Assembly (NCBI GenBank): GCA_937974825.1
Contig: CALJVD010000054.1
Coordinates: forward strand, 1-19,766
Direction of reading: 5' to 3'
Length of the DNA stretch: 19,766 nucleotides
Source of the DNA: an uncultured Oceanospirillaceae bacterium
Lineage (GTDB): Bacteria; Pseudomonadota; Gammaproteobacteria; Pseudomonadales; Oceanobacteraceae
Numbering within the stretch: the stretch's first letter is position 1; each line of letters opens with the position of its first letter. The notes beneath the pieces were generated by a model. It saw only the letters and a list, made by a program, of their open reading frames with translations, searched no databases and was not told the origin of the DNA. Shown here in pieces: positions 15,287 through 19,766 of this stretch. The position numbers and the translations under genes are program-made.

Positions 15287-16309
15287 ATGAGTAAGCAGAA
15301 CGAGCGTATTTTAACGGGCATTACCACCACAGGTACTCCTCACTTAGGTAACTACGTTGGTGCTATTCGCCCAGCGATCCAAGCAAGTCAAAACCCAGAA
15401 AACGATGCCTTTTATTTTATGGCCGACTTTCATGCGTTGATTAAAAGTCAGGATCCTCAGGCCGTGCATCAATCGAGTATGGAAATTGCCGCCACTTGGC
15501 TTGCTTTAGGTTTAGATACCGATAACGCCACTTTCTACCGCCAATCAGATGTTCCAGAAATTCCTCAGTTAACCTGGATTCTTAACTGCGTTTGCGCCAA
15601 AGGGTTGTTAAACCGTGCGCACGCATACAAAGCCGCCGTTGATGCCAACGTTGCAGAAGGCGAAGACCCAGACAAAGCCGTGACGATGGGCTTGTTTAGT
15701 TACCCTGTGCTTATGGCGGCTGATATCTTAATGTTTGGTGCTAATAAAGTACCGGTCGGCCGTGACCAGGTTCAGCATATTGAAATGGCGCGTGATATGG
15801 GGCAGCGTTTTAACCATTTGTTCAGCAAAAAAGATCCGTTGTTTGTCTTACCAGAAGCCATGGTCGATGACAGCGTTGCCTTATTGCAAGGTCTTGATGG
15901 ACGTAAAATGAGTAAGAGTTATGGCAATACCATTCCCTTGTTTTTGCCAGAAAAGAAACTGCAAAAGAGTATTAATAAAATTGTAACCAACCTGCTTGAG
16001 CCTGGAGAACCAAAAGATCCAGAAACCTCTGCAGTGTTCCAAATTTACCAAGCATTTGCTAACGACCAACAAACTGCAGAAATGCGCCAAGCCTACGCTG
16101 ATGGTATTGGTTGGGGCGATGCTAAAAAACAACTGTTTGCCTTGATTAACGAAGAAATTGGCGAGGCACGTGAGCGTTACTACGATTTATTGACACGTCC
16201 TGCCGATATAGAAGATATCTTACAGAAAGGCGCTAAAAAAGCCCGTGCTGTCAGTATTCCTATGTTGGAAAAAGTTCGTGAGTCGGTCGGCTTACGTTCG
16301 TTTAGCTAA
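15287..16309 (+). CDS. trpS: Tryptophanyl-tRNA synthetase
   Basis: The 340-residue class I synthetase charges tRNA-Trp with tryptophan in the cytosol. The HIGH-type motif appears as PHLGN (18-22) within TGITTTGTPHLGNYVGAIRP, and the KMSKS loop is GRKMSKS (205-211). The block YPVLMAADILMFGANKVPVGRDQ (139-161) is part of the active site. It resembles the pseudomonad type of TrpS more than the E. coli type. ATG 15287 has AGAG seven bases upstream. The 94-base gap before it contains TATCAT (15247-15252), a possible -10 without a good -35. Only 23 bases separate it from scpA, so it may be transcribed with the segregation genes. Confidence 0.97.
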   Translation: MSKQNERILTGITTTGTPHLGNYVGAIRPAIQASQNPENDAFYFMADFHALIKSQDPQAVHQSSMEIAATWLALGLDTDNATFYRQSDVPEIPQLTWILNCVCAKGLLNRAHAYKAAVDANVAEGEDPDKAVTMGLFSYPVLMAADILMFGANKVPVGRDQVQHIEMARDMGQRFNHLFSKKDPLFVLPEAMVDDSVALLQGLDGRKMSKSYGNTIPLFLPEKKLQKSINKIVTNLLEPGEPKDPETSAVFQIYQAFANDQQTAEMRQAYADGIGWGDAKKQLFALINEEIGEARERYYDLLTRPADIEDILQKGAKKARAVSIPMLEKVRESVGLRSFS

Positions 16310-16332
16310 TTTAAATAGAGTCTAGTCTACCT

Positions 16333-17178
16333 ATGACAATGGCCCGACAAGAAGAAATGCCATTTGCTTTAGTGCAAGGGGAGCCGCTTACGCAGCTGCC
16401 CCTAGATCTGTATATTCCACCAGATGCATTAGAAGTGATATTAGAGCAATTCGAAGGGCCACTTGATTTACTTTTATATCTCATCCGAAAGCAAAATCTT
16501 GATATTTTAGAAGTGAACGTTGCCGATATCGTTGATCAGTACATTATGTATATCAACATGATGCAAACGTTACAGTTAGAGCTTGCTTCCGAATATCTGG
16601 TCATGGCTGCCATGTTGGCAGAAATTAAAAGTCGTATGTTGTTACCGCGCAATCAAGGCGACGGTGACGACGAGGAAGACGACCCACGTGCAGAGCTTTT
16701 GCGTCGACTGCAAGAGTACGAGCGCTTTAAAGAGGCTGCTGAAAATTTAGATGAGCTACCGCGCCTAGAGCGAGATACCTTTACTGGTATTATCGATACG
16801 CCCGATAGAATACAAGAGCGCGTACATCCAGAAGTGGAGATGCAAGAGCTAATGCTAGCCTTTGCTGCCGTGCTACGAAGAACGGAGCGCTTTGAAAGTC
16901 ATGAGGTTCAGCAAGAGCAATTATCAACGCGTGAGCGTATGAGTGATGTACTTAATAAACTGCAAGGTGGCCACTTTGTTACCTTCTCAGAACTCTTTGA
17001 TCCCAATGAAGGGCGCTTAGGGGTAGTTGTTACCTTTTTAGCCATTCTTGAGTTAATAAAAGAGTCGTTAATTGATATTGTGCAGCAACAAACCTTTGGG
17101 TTGATTCATGTCAGGCTGCGCGAGCAGCGTTCAGCTGAAGGTCCAGAATTTGCTGATTATGTCGAGGATGACGAATGA
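16333..17178 (+). CDS. scpA: Segregation and condensation protein A
   Basis: This 281-residue protein is the kleisin subunit of the SMC-ScpAB condensin, which bridges SMC heads and compacts newly replicated chromosomes. The diagnostic N-terminal kleisin segment FEGPLDLLLYLIRKQNLDIL occupies 40-59, followed by a helical region with AEIKSRMLLP (96-105). An acidic linker (GDGDDEEDDPRAEL, about 109-122) precedes the C-terminal winged-helix part (LGVVVTFLAILELIKESLI). About 30 extra residues precede the family core, as in pseudomonad ScpA. ATG 16333 is used; ATG 16339 is an equally possible start, and the Shine-Dalgarno is weak for both. Its TGA overlaps the scpB ATG by four bases. Confidence 0.95.
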   Translation: MTMARQEEMPFALVQGEPLTQLPLDLYIPPDALEVILEQFEGPLDLLLYLIRKQNLDILEVNVADIVDQYIMYINMMQTLQLELASEYLVMAAMLAEIKSRMLLPRNQGDGDDEEDDPRAELLRRLQEYERFKEAAENLDELPRLERDTFTGIIDTPDRIQERVHPEVEMQELMLAFAAVLRRTERFESHEVQQEQLSTRERMSDVLNKLQGGHFVTFSELFDPNEGRLGVVVTFLAILELIKESLIDIVQQQTFGLIHVRLREQRSAEGPEFADYVEDDE

Positions 17179-17996
17179 GCCAAGTTGCACTAAAACATAT
17201 TATCGAAGCCGCCATGATGGCTGCGGGTGCGCCTTTATCCATTGAGCGCATGCAAAGCTTGTTTGATGAAGGTGAACAGCCAACAGCTGCTGCGCTTAAA
17301 CAAGCCATAAATGAGCTCCAAGGTGATCTAGCAGACCGAGGGATAGAGTGCATAGAAGTGGCTTCGGGATATCGTTTGCAAGTGCGCCCTAATGTGGCCC
17401 CCTGGGTGGCAAAACTTTGGGAAGAAAAGCCCCAGCGTTATTCACGTGCATTATTAGAAACTCTAGTGTTAATAGCATACCGTCAACCCATTACTCGTGG
17501 CGATATTGAAGATGTTCGTGGTGTTGTGGTTAGCTCAAACATCATACGCACATTGCAAGAGCGAGAATGGATTCGAGTGGTCGGCCATAGGGAAACTCCC
17601 GGCCGACCGGCCTTATACGCCACCACCAAAGAATTTTTAGATTACTTCGGACTGAAGAGCTTAGAAGAGCTGCCCAGTTTGACGGAAATAAAAGAATTAG
17701 AAAATATTAGTCGTAAGTTAGAATTAGGCGATGAAGCAGAAGCTAAGAAAGAGCCTGCTAAAGAATATGACTTTACCAGTAACGACGACGAAGAAACTGT
17801 CGACGTACTACTGGAAACCGAAGAAGATTTGGCGACGGCGGCCGATATTGTTGCTCGCGTTGAAAGCAACCTATTAAGCTTGCACGAGTCTGACGAAGAA
17901 GACACCGAAACTGAAATAACCGATGTATTAACCAGCTTACGCAGTAAGCAAACAGAAGGCACGCTGGAAAGCGCCCAGGAGAAAGAGAATGACTGA
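17175..17996 (+). CDS. scpB: Segregation and condensation protein B with long acidic tail
   Basis: ScpB dimers bind ScpA and regulate SMC ATPase activity in chromosome segregation. The two winged-helix domains cover residues 1-168. Visible landmarks are LKHIIEAAMMAAGAPLSIERM at the start, then LLETLVLIAYRQPITRGDIE (93-112) and VVGHRETPGRPALYATT (135-151), the typical ScpB core. The protein is 273 residues, while many ScpB proteins are near 200; the extra stretch from about 170 is rich in Glu, Asp, Ser and Thr and looks disordered. The start overlaps scpA in an ATGA junction and the end overlaps rluB by eight bases, so the three genes are translationally coupled. Confidence 0.95.
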   Translation: MSQVALKHIIEAAMMAAGAPLSIERMQSLFDEGEQPTAAALKQAINELQGDLADRGIECIEVASGYRLQVRPNVAPWVAKLWEEKPQRYSRALLETLVLIAYRQPITRGDIEDVRGVVVSSNIIRTLQEREWIRVVGHRETPGRPALYATTKEFLDYFGLKSLEELPSLTEIKELENISRKLELGDEAEAKKEPAKEYDFTSNDDEETVDVLLETEEDLATAADIVARVESNLLSLHESDEEDTETEITDVLTSLRSKQTEGTLESAQEKEND

Positions 17997-18849
17997 ACGT
18001 GTACAAAAATTATTGGCTGTCGCCGGAGTAGCCTCGCGTCGTGAGTTAGAACGTTGGATTGCTGAAGGCCGTATCACTGTCAATGGGGTAACCGCTAAGC
18101 TGGGCGATAAAGCCAGTCCTGAAGATGATATCCGTGTCGATGGTCGTAAGATTAAGACAGAAGAAGCAGGGCAGTCGACCAGGGTGCTGGTGTATAACAA
18201 GCCTCTAGGTGAAGTATGTACACGCTCCGATCCGGAAGGTCGTCCAACTGTGTTTGACCATCTGCCTAAAACCAAAGGTGAGCGCTGGGTTAATATTGGA
18301 CGTCTCGATATTAACACCAGTGGGTTATTGTTATTCACTACCGATGGTGAACTTGCCAACCGCTTGATGCATCCATCCAGTAATGTGGATCGCGAGTACG
18401 CCGTTCGAGTGCGTGGCGATGTCGATGAAGAAATGATTGAACGTCTGAAAAAAGGCGTTGAATTAGAAGACGGTTTGGCGCGATTTACCGATATTCAATT
18501 TTTTGACGGCGAAGGGCAGAATAAGTGGTTTCACGTGGTTCTAATGGAAGGTAGAAACCGAGAGGTGCGCCGTCTATGGGAAAGCCAAGGCGTGACCGTT
18601 AGTCGCCTGAAGCGCGTGCGCTACGGCTGTGTGTTTTTACCTGCGCGTATTCCAGTTGGCACTTGGATCGAGATGAACCAAAAAGAAGCCAATGACTTAT
18701 ACGACATGGTGCAACTAGCACGTAAGCCGGTGAAGCGTAAGTCAGTTAAAGAAAAAGAAGGCTTTATCCGTCAAGCAATGCGACAAAAAGTCCGCCAAGA
18801 AGCGGGTAAGCCTGCAAAAAGTAAAGCAGCCAAGAAGAACAAGAAGTAA
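17989..18849 (+). CDS. rluB: 23S rRNA pseudouridine 2605 synthase RluB
   Basis: The 286-residue enzyme converts U2605 of 23S rRNA to pseudouridine. An S4 RNA-binding domain (residues 2-50, VQKLLAVAGVASRRELERWI) precedes the RsuA-family catalytic domain. The catalytic aspartate is in GRLDINTSGLLLFTTDGEL (Asp107), and GRNREVRRLWESQG lies near 185-198. The C-terminus is a lysine/arginine-rich tail from about 245 (KPAKSKAAKKNKK), common in RluB and probably RNA-binding. RluB rather than RluE/RluF/RsuA is chosen from the scpAB-rluB gene order and the basic tail. ATG 17989 lies within the end of scpB, with AGGAG (17978-17982) upstream. Confidence 0.95.
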   Translation: MTERVQKLLAVAGVASRRELERWIAEGRITVNGVTAKLGDKASPEDDIRVDGRKIKTEEAGQSTRVLVYNKPLGEVCTRSDPEGRPTVFDHLPKTKGERWVNIGRLDINTSGLLLFTTDGELANRLMHPSSNVDREYAVRVRGDVDEEMIERLKKGVELEDGLARFTDIQFFDGEGQNKWFHVVLMEGRNREVRRLWESQGVTVSRLKRVRYGCVFLPARIPVGTWIEMNQKEANDLYDMVQLARKPVKRKSVKEKEGFIRQAMRQKVRQEAGKPAKSKAAKKNKK

Positions 18850-18902
18850 TTTTTAAAAAGCTGCACATTTTGTAGTAAGAGTGAGAAGAAAACTCAGTAA
18901 GC

Positions 18903-18919
18903 AGCGCCCTTAGGGCGCT
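18903..18919 (+). terminator. Terminator-like hairpin after rluB
   Basis: AGCGCCC (18903-18909) pairs with GGGCGCT (18913-18919) around a TTA loop, followed by TATAATAATAATT. The GC-rich stem and AT-rich tail 54 bases past the rluB stop fit an intrinsic terminator, though the tail is not a pure T run. Confidence 0.6.
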
Positions 18920-18960
18920 TATAATAATAATTAAAAAATATAAAATCACTTGGGCAACAG

Positions 18961-18989
18961 TTAGGTATCGCATTGAAATGTGGTATCAT
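18961..18989 (+). promoter_or_regulatory. Candidate extended -10 promoter for gyrA
   Basis: TATCAT (18984-18989) preceded by TGG gives an extended -10 element; a weak -35 TTAGGT (18961-18966) is 17 bases upstream. Transcription from about 18996 would give a leader of about 110 bases. The 258-base rluB-gyrA gap also contains the rluB terminator and, in the leader, CTCTTG (19007-19012) opposite CAAGAG (19039-19044) and the odd palindrome GCTAATGATTAGC (19066-19078). Confidence 0.45.
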
Positions 18990-19107
18990 TGGCGCCTTTA
19001 ATTAGCCTCTTGCGCTTAAATACAAAGAACTATCGGCACAAGAGTTAACACATGGAATACCGACCGCTAATGATTAGCCTGGTCTAATAAATACGAGCCA
19101 AAAATCT

Positions 19108-19766
19108 ATGGGTGAGTTAGCCAAAGAAGTTTTACCAATTGCCATCGAAGACGAGCTTAAACAGTCATACCTCGATTACGCCATGAGTGTGATCGTTGGT
19201 CGTGCATTACCTGACGTGCGTGACGGTTTAAAGCCAGTGCACCGACGCGTATTGCACGCCATGAATATCCTAAACAACGACTGGAACAAGCCGTATAAGA
19301 AATCTGCCCGTGTGGTGGGTGATGTTATCGGTAAATACCACCCCCATGGTGATATAGCTGTTTATGACACTATCGTACGTATGGCGCAAGATTTCTCAAT
19401 GCGCTACACCTTAGTCGATGGCCAAGGTAACTTTGGTTCGGTTGATGGTGACCGTGCAGCGGCCATGCGTTATACCGAAATCCGTATGGAAAAAATGGCG
19501 CACTCGCTATTGGCCGATATCGATAAAGAAACCGTCGATTGGGTTGATAACTACGACGGCACCGAACAAATTCCAGAAGTTCTGCCAACGCGTATTCCCA
19601 ACCTATTAGTAAACGGTTCATCCGGTATTGCTGTAGGTATGGCCACCAATATTCCACCGCATAACTTAGGTGAAGTACTGGATGGTTGTTTAGCACTTAT
19701 CGACAACCCCGATTTAGATGTCGACCAGCTCATGGAATATATTCCAGGTCCAGACTTCCCAACCGG
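19108..19766 (+). CDS. gyrA: DNA gyrase subunit A, N-terminal 219 residues (cut by window end)
   Basis: The frame runs from ATG 19108 to the window edge and encodes the breakage-reunion domain of the type II topoisomerase that introduces negative supercoils. The text follows E. coli GyrA without gaps, so numbering coincides: SYLDYAMSVIVGRALPDVRD (20-39), KKSARVVGDVIGKYHPHGD (64-82), DGQGNFG (104-110) and AAAMRYTE with catalytic Tyr122. GyrA rather than ParC is indicated by NDWNKPYKKSARVVGD and FGSVDGD. The quinolone-resistance region has isoleucine (ATA, 19354-19356) at position 83 where E. coli has serine; Asp87 is retained, position 95 is Asp instead of Pro, and position 116 is Arg instead of Ser. 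The Shine-Dalgarno is weak (GAG at 19095-19097). The gene has its own leader after the rluB terminator. Confidence 0.97.
   Translation, partial: MGELAKEVLPIAIEDELKQSYLDYAMSVIVGRALPDVRDGLKPVHRRVLHAMNILNNDWNKPYKKSARVVGDVIGKYHPHGDIAVYDTIVRMAQDFSMRYTLVDGQGNFGSVDGDRAAAMRYTEIRMEKMAHSLLADIDKETVDWVDNYDGTEQIPEVLPTRIPNLLVNGSSGIAVGMATNIPPHNLGEVLDGCLALIDNPDLDVDQLMEYIPGPDFPT

Noticed and set aside
17642..17962. Serine-rich minus-strand 106-codon ORF inside scpB
   Set aside because: It is the antisense shadow of the acidic ScpB tail (Glu/Asp codons read in reverse give Ser/Phe/Val).
1..19766. Mobile elements, CRISPR, defence or toxin-antitoxin system
   Set aside because: No transposase, integrase, repeat array, tRNA-flanked insertion or toxin/antitoxin-like gene pair was seen; the gene content is housekeeping.

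Overview
The window is a stretch of ordinary chromosome from a marine-type gammaproteobacterium of moderate to low GC, most like an Oceanospirillales or pseudomonad-related lineage. This rests on protein resemblance: a pseudomonad-style TrpS, SMC-type ScpA/ScpB, bifunctional MnmC, GyrA, and the block rnm-yciO-(trpS)-scpA-scpB-rluB with yciB-yciI divergent from it. I see no prophage, transposase, CRISPR array, rRNA, tRNA or origin, and no gene-free stretch over 300 bases; the largest gaps are about 270 bases upstream of hom and 260 upstream of gyrA.

Layout. Bases 1-123 hold the 3' end of a rightward gene, probably a fatty acid desaturase. It ends at a hairpin shared with a leftward enoyl-CoA hydratase/isomerase gene (162-914), followed by a leftward EamA transporter (1018-1917). 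Rightward genes then run: homoserine dehydrogenase (TTG start), a TorF-like outer membrane protein, and a compact group of LysR regulator, secreted DUF4892 protein and patatin-like phospholipase (4462-7257). Next come chorismate synthase (aroC), an unrecognised 147-residue protein and a UPF0270/YheU protein. A leftward five-gene cluster occupies 13670 to 9407, in the order yciB, yciI, ygiM-like SH3 protein, periplasmic cyclophilin, mnmC. Divergent from it are rnm, yciO, trpS, scpA, scpB and rluB, then the first 659 bases of gyrA.

How the genes fit together. The content is housekeeping: threonine/methionine and aromatic amino acid biosynthesis, tRNA and rRNA maturation or modification (MnmC, RNase AM, YciO, TrpS, RluB), chromosome condensation and topology (ScpAB, GyrA), and envelope proteins (TorF-like, DUF4892, YgiM, YciB, periplasmic PPIase). 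ScpA/B suggests an SMC-ScpAB condensin rather than MukBEF.

I found no convincing new multi-gene system. Points worth a second look are an isoleucine at GyrA position 83 (a quinolone-contact position), an 11-bp inverted repeat before the unrecognised 147-residue gene, a coding-like remnant between the patatin gene and aroC, the LysR-DUF4892-patatin group, a long acidic tail on ScpB, and a high share of GTG/TTG starts (8 of 21 complete genes).
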